Positions 49,921 through 58,617 of a stretch of DNA of 64,000 bases are shown in pieces. A program made the translations under genes and the position numbers. The notes beneath the pieces were generated by a model, which was not told the DNA's origin, ran no database searches, and saw nothing but the letters and a program-made list of their open reading frames with translations. How positions within the stretch are numbered: the first letter of the stretch is position 1; each line of letters begins with the position of its first letter. Source of the stretch: Nocardiopsis sp. FR4 (GTDB lineage: Bacteria; Actinomycetota; Actinomycetes; Streptosporangiales; Streptosporangiaceae); the NCBI RefSeq assembly GCF_009830945.1, contig NZ_VWVV01000013.1, positions 114,767-178,766 of the forward strand, read 5' to 3'.

Positions 49921-49949
49921 CCCACCGGCCGGCCGAAGGAGCGGGACCA

Positions 49950-52430
49950 TCAACCCGTACCGCCGGAGTCGCGTCGCGCGTCGCCCCCGGCGTCCCCGGC
50001 CTCCTCCTTCGAGGAGTCCTCCGCCCGGTCGGAGACTACTGGTACCTCCCCGGCGGCCGGACCACCGGCCGCCGTCTCCGCCGCGCCCTCGGTGCGCACC
50101 CGCTTGCGCGCCCACTTGCGCACCGCGCGCGGGGCCAGCGCGGCGACCAGGATCAACAGGCCGATACCGCTGACCATCAGGGCCTGCGTGCCCAGGCCGG
50201 TGGCGTTCACCGGGATCTCGGTGTCCTGGCTGCTGATCGGCTCCCCCTCGGCGTTCTGCAGGCTCACGTTCAGCACCGTGCGGCCGTTGATGCGGGCCGA
50301 GAGCGGCACGTACACCGTGGTCTTGGCGCCGGGCTGGATCTCGAAGGAGTGCGTGTACTCGCCGACGCTCAGGCGCTCGGAGTTCTCCGAGAACACCGAC
50401 AGGTGCACGTAGACGGACTCGTCCTCCAGGTCGTTGGCGACCAGGATCCCGGTGGTGCCGGTCCGGCTGGCCAGCGTGACCGGCTCGCCGGGGATGATCC
50501 GCACGTCGTCCATACGGTCCTGAAGGGTGGCCGAGACCAGGGAGCGGGTGGCCCCCGCCAGGGCCTCCTCCTCCCGCCAGTACACCGACTCCAGGCGCAG
50601 CAGGGCCGGGCGGAACGGGTCGCTGTCGCCGACCAGGATGCTGTTGAACAGGCGCACGTCCCGGCCCACGTCCTCGACCTGGTCGAGGTAGGTGGAGCTG
50701 AGCTCATCCCCGGCGGCGCTCCCGGGGTAGGAGAGGGACGCGCGGGTGTTCCCGCCCTCACCGGCCTCGGGCGCCCCCACCTCGTCCAGGCGCTCGGGGG
50801 ACAGCCAGGGCAGGTCCTCGGAGGCGGCCAGCACCCCCTCCGCGAACGCGGGGCTGGGGTCCCAGGCCGGGTCCGGGTAGGCGACGACCACCCGGTCGTC
50901 GCCGGCGTTCTCGCCCGCGATCATCGCGGTCTCGGCGGCGAAGCGCTGGAGGGCGAGCTCGGACTGCCCCGGCCCCCACGTGGGCATCGACAGGATCTCG
51001 GTGAGCCCCGCGTCGGCGACCAGGGCGAAGGGTTCCCCGTCCGACCCGGTCGGGGCGGCGGGCAGCGGGGCCCGGGCGCCGGGGGTGGCCGACATCCAGG
51101 AGGCGGCGGGCATGGCGGACTCGTCCAGCAGGAAGCGGGTGGCGCCGTAGGAGGAGAGCAGCGCGTAGACCTCCTCGTCCATCAGGCCCTCGGGGGGCAG
51201 GGCGAAGGACTCGTCCGCCTCCAGCGCCAGCGCGCGCAGCACGGCCTCCTGCCCGACCCGCAGGGAGGCCTCGGCGTCGGCGTCCATGCCGTTGTGCAGC
51301 AGGGCGGCCAGGTCGGTGTTGGCGTAGGGGGCGGCCACCACGCCGTCGGCGGCCAGGACGCGGCGCGCCTCGCGCAGCCACACCTGGGCCGCCTCGCTCG
51401 GCCCGGCGCCCTCGCGCACCGGGTCGGCCCCGGCGGGCACCGCGAGCGGGTCCCGCAGGACCTCGTGGCCCGCGCTGGCCATGCGCAGGACGTCGTCGAG
51501 CGTGCCGGGGTCCACGGCCCAGGTGACGGGCGTGCCCTCGGTCCGCGCGGGGGTGCTTGGGCTCTCTCCGCCCTCCGCGTCCTCTCCGCCCTCCTGGCCG
51601 CCGTCCCCGGACTCCTCCCCGTCCTCCGCCGCCGGATCGGTCCCCTCCGAGGGCGAGGCCTCGCCGGTGGGCAGGGCCTCGGCGGTCTCCTCCGCGGTGG
51701 CCTCGCCGTCGGACGGCGGGGCCTCGGAGTCCTCGCCGAGGCCGAGCTCCTCGACCAGGTCCCCCTCACCGGCCTCGAAGGACAGCGGTGTCTGCGCGCC
51801 CGCGGCCAGCAGGCGCCCCAGGCGGCCGTCGGCGGCCACGGCCGCGTTCAGCTCGTCGCTGAGGAAGGTGTCGTCGTCCGCCCGCTGGGGCCGGGCCATG
51901 AGCGGCCACACCCAGGCCACCCCGACCGAGGGCACGTCGTCGCCGCCCGTGTAGGGCAGGAAGGTGTACTGGGCGCCGATGACCTCCCCGCGGCCGTCCA
52001 CGGCCTCCACGACCAGCGGGTAGACGCCGTAGGCGTCCAGGCCCAGGTCCTCGACCGGAACGCTCAGGGAGTACCCCCGGCTGTCCAGCGGCGCCAGCTC
52101 CCCGGCCACCTCGTCGTCCGGGCCGGAGGCGTTGGGCTGCCACCCCTCGCCCGAGGCGAACTCGTCCAGTTCGCCGCGGTCGGTGAAGGGGTGCCGCGAG
52201 TAGCGCATCCGCACGGTGACGTCGCTCAGACCGTGGTCGGTGGTGTTGGTCACCTCACCCGTGACCCGCAGGGTGCTGTCCTCGCCGAGGGCGTCCGGGG
52301 TGACGCGCTCGACGACGAGCGGCTCGGCCGCCCCGTCGCCCTCGGGCTCCGCGTGCGCGGGTGTGGCCGGTATCGGGAACAGCGCGGTGGCCATGGCCGT
52401 GACCACCGACGCGGAGGCAAATCGACGCAA
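49950..52430 (-). CDS. DUF6049-like secreted membrane-anchored protein
   Basis: Protein of about 826 residues. The signal peptide (ASVVTAMATALFPIPATPAHA) leads into a long extracytoplasmic region with Ig-like and glycosidase-like parts (LVVERVTPDALGEDSTLRVT; VAWVWPLMARPQ). An acidic low-complexity stretch near residues 225-300 follows. The end has one membrane helix (LMVSGIGLLILVAALAPRAV) and a charged cytoplasmic tail. Actinobacteria carry this family between murJ and cca, hinting at a cell-wall role. I chose the TTG at 52430 (LRRFASAS) with AGGAAA upstream; a GTG near 52511 would add 27 residues. Confidence 0.85.
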   Translation of the reverse strand: MRRFASASVVTAMATALFPIPATPAHAEPEGDGAAEPLVVERVTPDALGEDSTLRVTGEVTNTTDHGLSDVTVRMRYSRHPFTDRGELDEFASGEGWQPNASGPDDEVAGELAPLDSRGYSLSVPVEDLGLDAYGVYPLVVEAVDGRGEVIGAQYTFLPYTGGDDVPSVGVAWVWPLMARPQRADDDTFLSDELNAAVAADGRLGRLLAAGAQTPLSFEAGEGDLVEELGLGEDSEAPPSDGEATAEETAEALPTGEASPSEGTDPAAEDGEESGDGGQEGGEDAEGGESPSTPARTEGTPVTWAVDPGTLDDVLRMASAGHEVLRDPLAVPAGADPVREGAGPSEAAQVWLREARRVLAADGVVAAPYANTDLAALLHNGMDADAEASLRVGQEAVLRALALEADESFALPPEGLMDEEVYALLSSYGATRFLLDESAMPAASWMSATPGARAPLPAAPTGSDGEPFALVADAGLTEILSMPTWGPGQSELALQRFAAETAMIAGENAGDDRVVVAYPDPAWDPSPAFAEGVLAASEDLPWLSPERLDEVGAPEAGEGGNTRASLSYPGSAAGDELSSTYLDQVEDVGRDVRLFNSILVGDSDPFRPALLRLESVYWREEEALAGATRSLVSATLQDRMDDVRIIPGEPVTLASRTGTTGILVANDLEDESVYVHLSVFSENSERLSVGEYTHSFEIQPGAKTTVYVPLSARINGRTVLNVSLQNAEGEPISSQDTEIPVNATGLGTQALMVSGIGLLILVAALAPRAVRKWARKRVRTEGAAETAAGGPAAGEVPVVSDRAEDSSKEEAGDAGGDARRDSGGTG

Positions 52431-52754
52431 CGCTTGACCGGTTTCCTGAGTCGGGTCCAGATGGCCGTCCCGCCGGGATCGCGGTGGAGGGGACGGTGGT
52501 AGCACCCGCACGGCGCGACGGCGTACGCGGGTGGGGTGGACGCGGCGCAACCGGGGCGTCCTACCGTTCCCCCGAAGATACCGCCTCCACCGCTCCCCAG
52601 GTCGGTTGTCCACAGCCGTGCGACGTGTCCCGGGGGCGCGCTCCCGCGTCGAACGGCGGCGGCCGGGCGGGGAAGGACCCGATCCGTGTACCGGCACCCG
52701 GTCCGGACAGGGACGATTCGCGGTTTGCCTCGGGCGCCGCCTAGTCTCGTATCC

Positions 52755-54254
52755 GTGCCGAACACAGAGTTTTCGCGAGAGAGCGACACCGCCCGGCAGC
52801 ACGACGCCGAGGCCTCCCCGGGGGCGGCCTCGCTGACCGGCGCGCAGCGGGCGGCGGTCACAGCGCTGGCCGACTCCTTCCCCCTCGTCTCCGAGGAGCT
52901 GGGCGAGCGCTTCGCCGGGCACGACCAGCAGCTCGCCCTCGTCGGCGGGCCGGTACGCGACGCGCTCCTGGGGCGGACCTCCAACGACGTCGACCTGACC
53001 ACCGACGCCGTGCCCCAGCGCATCCTGGAAATCGTGGACGGCTGGGCCGACGCCGTGTGGACCGTCGGCATCGACTTCGGCACGGTGGGCCTGCGCAAGA
53101 AGGGCCTGCAGCTGGAGATCACCACCTACCGCAGCGAGTCCTACTCGCCCAAGTCCCGCAAGCCCGAGGTGGCCTACGGCACGGACATCCACGACGACCT
53201 CCTGCGCCGCGACTTCACCGTCAACGCCATGGCGGTGCGCCTGCCCGGCCTGGAGTTCGTCGACCCCTTCGGCGGCCTGGCCGACCTGCGGGCCGGGGTG
53301 CTGCGCACCCCCGGCAGACCGGAGGACTCCTTCGGCGACGACCCGCTGCGCATCATGCGCGCCGTCCGCTTCGCCGCGCAGCTCGGCTTCTCCCTGGCCC
53401 CCGAGGTGGCCGAGGCCGCCCGGAACATGGCCGAGCGACTGTCCATCGTCTCCGCCGAGCGCATCCGCGACGAGCTGACCAAGCTCATGCTCAGCCCCGA
53501 CCCCCGGCGCGGCATCGAGCTCATGGTGGACCTGGGCATCGCGCCGTACGTGCTGCCCGAGATCCCCAAGCTGCGCCTGGAGATCGACGAGCACCACCGG
53601 CACAAGGACGTCTACGAGCACTCCCTCACCGTGCTGGACCAGGCCATCGAGCTGGAGCGGGAGCGCGGGCACGAACCCGACCTCGTGCTGCGCCTGGCGG
53701 CGCTGCTGCACGACGTCGGCAAGCCCAAGACGCGGGCCTTCGAGTCCGGCGGCCGGGTCACCTTCCACCACCACGAGGTGGTGGGCGCCTCGATGAGCCG
53801 CAAGCGGTTGAGCGCGCTGCGCTTCCCCAAGGACGTCGTGTCCGACGTCAGCACCCTGGTCGGCCTGCACCTGCGCTTCCACGGCTACGGCAAGGGGGAG
53901 TGGACCGACTCGGCGGTGCGGCGCTACGCCCGAGACGCCGGTTCCCAGCTGGAGCGGCTGCACATCCTCACCCGTGCCGACTGCACCACCCGCAACCGGC
54001 GCAAGGCCGCCGCCCTGGCGCGCGCCTACGACGACATCGAGCGCCGCATCAAGGAGCTGGCCGAGCAGGAGGAGCTGGACCGCATCCGCCCGGACCTGGA
54101 CGGCAACGAGATCCAGGAGGTCCTGGGGATCGGTCCGGGGCCGGTGGTGGGCCGCGCGTACCGCTTCCTGCTGGAGCTGCGCCTGGAGAACGGGCCGATG
54201 GGCCGGGAGGCCGCCACCGAGGCGCTGCGCGCCTGGGCGGCCGAGCACATGTAG
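52755..54254 (+). CDS. cca: CCA tRNA nucleotidyltransferase
   Basis: Class II nucleotidyltransferase of 499 residues with an HD domain; it adds or repairs the CCA end of tRNAs. The head has LVGGPVRDALLGR and the catalytic acidic pair in NDVDLTTDA. Next come LRRDFTVNAMA and the nucleotide-reading helix region (DPLRIMRAVRFAAQL). The HD domain has LAALLHDVGKP. A C-terminal extension of about 90 residues (KAAALARAYDDIERRIKEL) is typical of actinobacteria. tRNA-Ile here lacks an encoded CCA, so the enzyme is needed. GTG start; divergent from the DUF6049 gene. Confidence 0.96.
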   Translation: MPNTEFSRESDTARQHDAEASPGAASLTGAQRAAVTALADSFPLVSEELGERFAGHDQQLALVGGPVRDALLGRTSNDVDLTTDAVPQRILEIVDGWADAVWTVGIDFGTVGLRKKGLQLEITTYRSESYSPKSRKPEVAYGTDIHDDLLRRDFTVNAMAVRLPGLEFVDPFGGLADLRAGVLRTPGRPEDSFGDDPLRIMRAVRFAAQLGFSLAPEVAEAARNMAERLSIVSAERIRDELTKLMLSPDPRRGIELMVDLGIAPYVLPEIPKLRLEIDEHHRHKDVYEHSLTVLDQAIELERERGHEPDLVLRLAALLHDVGKPKTRAFESGGRVTFHHHEVVGASMSRKRLSALRFPKDVVSDVSTLVGLHLRFHGYGKGEWTDSAVRRYARDAGSQLERLHILTRADCTTRNRRKAAALARAYDDIERRIKELAEQEELDRIRPDLDGNEIQEVLGIGPGPVVGRAYRFLLELRLENGPMGREAATEALRAWAAEHM

Positions 54255-54277
54255 GTCGCGCCCTCCCGTACCGGGCG

Positions 54278-55003
54278 TCAGCGGCCGGGCTTGACCGCCG
54301 TGACCGCCATGGCCATGCCGAACACCCGCAGCGGCGTCTCCTCCATCGTGTCGGACAGGGTCTGCAGGCCCGCGGGCCGCCGCTCCAGCGGCGGCATCAG
54401 GTAGTCGATGGCGCACACCCGCAGCCCGACGCCGCGCAGCAGGCGGCCCATCTGCTGGGTGGTGAACGCCCGCGTGTCCGACATGCGCTCGTGCAGCGGG
54501 CGGATCCACGGCAGGAAGGGCGCGGTCAGCGTCGAGCGGCGCCGTCGGCCCCACAGCACGCCGTGGGTCTCGAAGGGGAACCAGCGGTTGGGCGCGGTCA
54601 GGGAGAGCGCGCCGCCGGGCCGGAGCACGCGGCGGACCTCCCGCAGCCCCGCCTCCGGGTCGTCGACGTGCTCGAACAGGTCGAACGCGGTCACCCGGTC
54701 GAACGTGTTCGCCTCGAAGGCCAGCCCGTCGGCGGACATCTTGTGGACGCCGACGCGGTCCTCCAGGGCGGTTCCGGCGATCCGGCGGGCGAAGGCGTTG
54801 AGCCGGTCCGGTTCCAGGTCGACGGCGTCCACCCGCACGTAGCCCCCGGCCAGTTCGACCGTGTAGGTGCCGTCCCCGCAGCCCACGTCGAGCAGCCGGT
54901 CGCCGTGGAAGGGCAGGTGCCGGGCCAGCGCGCCGATCCGCCTGGTCACCCCGCGCGAGCCGAAGGCGCTGGAGGCGTTCCCCGGTGCGTGATCGACGGT
55001 CAT
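54278..55003 (-). CDS. Class I SAM-dependent methyltransferase
   Basis: Methyltransferase of 241 residues with motif I LLDVGCGDGTYTVELAG (about residues 37-53), motif II DAVDLEPDR, FDLFEHVDDPE and VLRPGGALSLTAPN. The Glu-His-Val pattern and later HERMSDTRAFTTQQM resemble ubiquinone/menaquinone or sugar-lipid methyltransferases. Substrate unknown. The ATG at 55003 follows GGTGGGG. It is convergent with cca (23 bases apart) and likely a separate unit from the MFS gene 224 bases upstream. Confidence 0.85.
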   Translation of the reverse strand: MTVDHAPGNASSAFGSRGVTRRIGALARHLPFHGDRLLDVGCGDGTYTVELAGGYVRVDAVDLEPDRLNAFARRIAGTALEDRVGVHKMSADGLAFEANTFDRVTAFDLFEHVDDPEAGLREVRRVLRPGGALSLTAPNRWFPFETHGVLWGRRRRSTLTAPFLPWIRPLHERMSDTRAFTTQQMGRLLRGVGLRVCAIDYLMPPLERRPAGLQTLSDTMEETPLRVFGMAMAVTAVKPGR

Positions 55004-55088
55004 ACCCCACCATCCCCGCTGTGTCGACGACTTCCCTGCGGGGACACTACAGCAGGTGACCACAAAGCGACGAAGAGCTCTCACCTGC

Positions 55089-55139
55089 GTCGACGTGCCG
55101 ACTGGGGGACAGGACGACAAGCCGTCCTGTCGACATGCC
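55089..55139. repeat. GTCGAC-type repeat between methyltransferase and MFS genes
   Basis: Contains GTCGACGTGCCGAC and a 9-bp inverted repeat GACAGGACG-ACAAGC-CGTCCTGTC followed by GACATGCCG. Confidence 0.5.
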
Positions 55140-55226
55140 GCCGGCCCTCGGTGCCCTGCGCGCCCCCCGTACCCGGAGAGCGCCCGGTGCCCGGACCCCC
55201 TCCGCCGCAGCGGCCCCTCCGGCCGG

Positions 55227-56528
55227 CTAGGCGGCGCCCTCGCGGACCGCGGTCGCGTTCGGGTCCGTGCGCCGTCCCCGCGCGGCCCAGGCCGCGCCCA
55301 TCGCCAGGTAGGCGGCGGCCATCGCGGAGACCACGGGGGTGCTGGCCCCCGAGGGCGGGACCAGCGCGGCCGACAGCGCCGCGCCCAGCACGAACGTGGC
55401 GTTGAACAGCACGTCGTAGACCGAGAACACCCGCCCGCGGAACGCGTCGTCGACATGTCGCTGAACCAACGTGTCGACCGTGACCTTCACCCCCTGGGAG
55501 ACGAAGCCCAGCGAGAACGCGGCCACCGGGAACAGGGCGGGGGAGAAGGGCAGTCCGAACACCACCAGCACCGCGGCCGCCGCGGCCAGCTGCAGGGCGA
55601 TCCAGGTCCCCGGCGCCATCCGGGCGGTCGCCCACGGCGTGGCCACCGCGCCGAGGAGGAACCCCGCCCCGGACAGGCCCATCGCCACCGAGAAACCGGC
55701 CAGACCGGCCACCCCGCCGTCGGTGAACGTGTTGTTGTAGAGCAGCAGTGTGACCAGGGTGGATATGCCGAACAGGATCCGGTGGCCGCCGATCGTGGCC
55801 AGCGCGTCACGCGCCTCCGGACGGGACCACAGGTGCCGCACGCCGGACACCATGCCCCGCACCACGTCGCGCACGGCAGCGCGGACCTCCTCGGGCTCCC
55901 GCTCCAGGTGCGGCCCCAGCTCCCGGTACCCCAGGGTCAGCGAGACCAGACCCGCTCCCGCGAAGCCCAGCGCGGCCACGAGGAGGACGGCCCCCGTGCC
56001 GAGTGCGTCGTCCCCGCCGAGCAGTCCGATCGCGGCACCCGTCCCGGCGCCGAGGAAGCTCGCCGCGGTGCCGCTGGTCGGTGTCACCGCGTTGGCCATC
56101 ATCAGCTTCTCCCGGGGCACCACGTACGGCAGCCCGGCGGACAGTCCGGACAGGAAGAAGCGGTTGACGCTCAGCACCAGGAGCGCCGCGACGAAGAAGG
56201 CCGGGCCCTCGCCGCCCGCGACCAGGAGCGCGCTCACCGCGGCGAGCGCCGCCTTGGCCAGGGCGGACAGCAGCAGCACCTGGCGGCGGGGCCACCGGTC
56301 GATCAGGACCCCGGCGAACGGGGCCACCACCGAGAACGGCAGGAGCAGGACCGCGAAGGCCGCGGCGACGGCCCCGGCGCTCGTGTGCTGCTCGGGGTTG
56401 AAGAAGACGAAACCGGCCAGTCCGGCCTGGTAGACCCCGTCGGAGAACTGCGAGACCAGCCGGGTACCGAACAGCCGACGGAACCGGGGTCCCCGGAGGA
56501 CCGTGCGCAGATCGCCGAAGAAGGACAC
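55227..56528 (-). CDS. MFS transporter
   Basis: Major facilitator superfamily protein of 433 residues with 12 predicted helices. The conserved loop after helix 2 reads GVLIDRWPRRQVLLLSA (GxxxDRxGRR-type). The second half has TVDTLVQRHVDDAFRGRVFS, a segment common in actinobacterial multidrug/unknown-substrate MFS proteins. The substrate cannot be assigned. It begins FGDLRTVLRGPRFRRLFGTR, typical for this subgroup. It lies 98 bases downstream of ino1, separated by a hairpin. Confidence 0.9.
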   Translation of the reverse strand: MSFFGDLRTVLRGPRFRRLFGTRLVSQFSDGVYQAGLAGFVFFNPEQHTSAGAVAAAFAVLLLPFSVVAPFAGVLIDRWPRRQVLLLSALAKAALAAVSALLVAGGEGPAFFVAALLVLSVNRFFLSGLSAGLPYVVPREKLMMANAVTPTSGTAASFLGAGTGAAIGLLGGDDALGTGAVLLVAALGFAGAGLVSLTLGYRELGPHLEREPEEVRAAVRDVVRGMVSGVRHLWSRPEARDALATIGGHRILFGISTLVTLLLYNNTFTDGGVAGLAGFSVAMGLSGAGFLLGAVATPWATARMAPGTWIALQLAAAAAVLVVFGLPFSPALFPVAAFSLGFVSQGVKVTVDTLVQRHVDDAFRGRVFSVYDVLFNATFVLGAALSAALVPPSGASTPVVSAMAAAYLAMGAAWAARGRRTDPNATAVREGAA

Positions 56529-56564
56529 GCTCCCAGGGTAGGGCGCGCACGGGAGGGGGCACGG

Positions 56565-56603
56565 CCGCGGCGGCTCCGAACCCCCCGACCGGGTCCGCCG
56601 CGG
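56565..56603 (-). terminator. Hairpin after ino1
   Basis: 9-bp perfect stem CCGCGGCGG with CCGCCGCGG, 24 bases past the ino1 stop. Confidence 0.65.
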
Positions 56604-56626
56604 CGCGCTGGGCGTCCGCCCGGGGG

Positions 56627-57697
56627 CTACTCGCCCGCGATGAAGCGCTCGACCTTCTCGTGCGCCTCGGAGTCGCTGTACTGCACGGGCGGGGACTTCA
56701 TGAAGTAGGAGGACGGCTCCAGGACGGGGCCGCCGATCCCGCGGTCCTTGGCGATCTTCGCCGCGCGGACGGCGTCGATGATGATGCCCGCGGAGTTCGG
56801 GGAGTCCCAGACCTCCAGCTTGTACTCCAGGTTCAGCGGCACGTCACCGAACGCGCGGCCCTCCAGTCGGATGTAGGCCCACTTGCGGTCGTCCAGCCAC
56901 GGCACGTGGTCCGAGGGGCCGATGTGCACCGACCCGGCCTTCAGCTCGTGCGGGATCTGCGAGGTGACGGACTGCGTCTTGGAGATCTTCTTGGACTCCA
57001 GGCGGTCGCGCTCCAACATGTTCTTGAAGTCCATGTTGCCGCCGAAGTTCAGCTGGTACGTGCGGTCCACGATCACGCCGCGGTCCTCGAACAGCTTCGA
57101 CAGCACCCGGTGGGTGATGGTCGCGCCGATCTGCGACTTGATGTCGTCGCCGATGATCGGCACCCCGGCCTCGGTGAACTTCTCCGCCCACTCGGGGTCG
57201 GAGGCGATGAACACCGGAAGGGCGTTCACGAAGGCCACGCCCGCGTCGATCGCGCACTGGGCGTAGAACTTGCCGGCCTCCTCCGAGCCCACCGGGAGGT
57301 AGGACACGAGCACGTCCGCCCCGCTGGCCTTGAGGGCGGCGACCACGTCCACCGCGTCCTCGGGCGACTCCTGGATCATCTCGCGGTAGTACCTGCCCAG
57401 ACCGTCGTAGGTCGGGCCCCGCATGACCGTGACGCCGGTCGGCGGCACGTCGCAGATCTTGATGGTGTTGTTCTCGCTGGCCGTGATGGCGTCGGCCAGG
57501 TCGTGGCCGACCTTCTTGGCGTCCACGTCGAAGGCGGCGACGAACTCGATGTCGCTCACGTGGTACGGGCCGAACTGCACATGCATGAGGCCGGGTACCC
57601 GGGACTCGGGGTTGGCGTCCTTGTAGTAATGCACGCCCTGGACGAGCGACGCCGCACAGTTGCCGACGCCCACGACGGCTACACGTACCGAACCCAT
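56627..57697 (-). CDS. ino1: Inositol-3-phosphate synthase
   Basis: Myo-inositol-1-phosphate synthase of 356 residues, the short actinobacterial type. It converts glucose 6-phosphate to inositol phosphate for phosphatidylinositol, mycothiol and lipoglycans. The NAD motif is [17 protein letters not shown] at the start. The conserved core includes [26 protein letters not shown], with the catalytic Lys residues in SKKISK and the [19 protein letters not shown] signature. The ATG at 57697 follows GGAGCAAGGACC. Confidence 0.97.
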   Translation of the reverse strand: MGSVRVAVVGVGNCAASLVQGVHYYKDANPESRVPGLMHVQFGPYHVSDIEFVAAFDVDAKKVGHDLADAITASENNTIKICDVPPTGVTVMRGPTYDGLGRYYREMIQESPEDAVDVVAALKASGADVLVSYLPVGSEEAGKFYAQCAIDAGVAFVNALPVFIASDPEWAEKFTEAGVPIIGDDIKSQIGATITHRVLSKLFEDRGVIVDRTYQLNFGGNMDFKNMLERDRLESKKISKTQSVTSQIPHELKAGSVHIGPSDHVPWLDDRKWAYIRLEGRAFGDVPLNLEYKLEVWDSPNSAGIIIDAVRAAKIAKDRGIGGPVLEPSSYFMKSPPVQYSDSEAHEKVERFIAGE

Positions 57698-58617
57698 TGG
57701 TCCTTGCTCCTTCTTCTTCGCGAACATGGATTCCACGGCGCACGACGACGGGTCCGCGATGACGGCGGTGGGTCGTCCCGCGTTCGTTTCCCGTATGTGG
57801 TCAGCAGCGCACACGGCGTTTCTGTTCCCACCCGTCACCCCCGCCGCCCTCCACGGGCGCTTGCGGCGCGGTTCCCTGCCACCTACCCGGGGGCTGCGGG
57901 AGGAACGTGCATGTCTGGCTGTTTTGTTCAGCCCTGACTCTATCCCTGCCCACCCGCGTGACCGCATGTCAGACCGGTGACGCGGGAGAGCCCCGGGGGC
58001 ACACGGGGTGTTCACCGCCGGTCGTCGGCGGTGAACCCCCGGAATACTGCGGTAAAAATCTCACGCACCGCCCCCACCTGCCCCGACACGTCCCCGCGCC
58101 GGAGTGCACGTGCAAGCCTCACCGCTGACCCGGTGTGACGGCTCTGCCGTGAACTGGCGCTACGCGCGATTTCCCGTCCATCGTTCCCAGGTGCCCCGTG
58201 ACGCACGATAACCTCGCGCGTGGGTTGTGCTATACCGTTCGATCGCTCTAACGTGACCTGTGATTTGCGTGCGTAGCCGGTAAGCCCCCGCCCCCGGACC
58301 GGGCCGCCACCGCGGCGTCGCGCCGTCGGTACGGGACGGAGAGCACCGACGGAGGCCGGGCTCCCGCAGGCCAATGACCAGGAGGATGAAGCGGCCAACG
58401 TCTTCGCGACCTGTTGATGAAAACCCCCGCCCGCCCTTGGGCGTCCTTTATCAAGCCTTGAACGACAGGCACAACGGTGGAGCGGCCGCACCGGGCCGGT
58501 CCACGCCGGTCACCGCGAGAACAGGTCGCGGATCACCGATCCCCCAGGGGGACCGTCCCCCCGTTTCCACCCAGGAATCGTCAGGCCGACCGGCCGTGAG
58601 AGGCAATCGAGGACCAC
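57698..58617. other. 920-base intergenic region
   Basis: No gene seen. It contains a perfect 10-bp stem-loop at 58011-58035 (TTCACCGCCG with CGGCGGTGAA, loop GTCGT) and a TATACC element near 58230 that could be part of a PBP promoter. Divergent promoters for ino1 and the PBP are expected. Confidence 0.5.

Noticed and set aside
46074..52502. Open frame of about 2,100 codons opposite the murJ pair and DUF6049 gene
   Set aside because: Same antisense effect; the encoded protein is compositionally abnormal and covers three well-supported genes.
52431..55013. In-frame upstream extension of the DUF6049 gene across cca
   Set aside because: It would run antisense through the CCA-adding enzyme; the signal peptide fixes the real start near 52430.
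57966..57983. ATGTCA-N6-TGACGC near ino1 as another Crp/Fnr site
   Set aside because: Mismatches at outer bases in both halves, 270 bases from ino1 and 41 kb from the other sites; best treated as chance.
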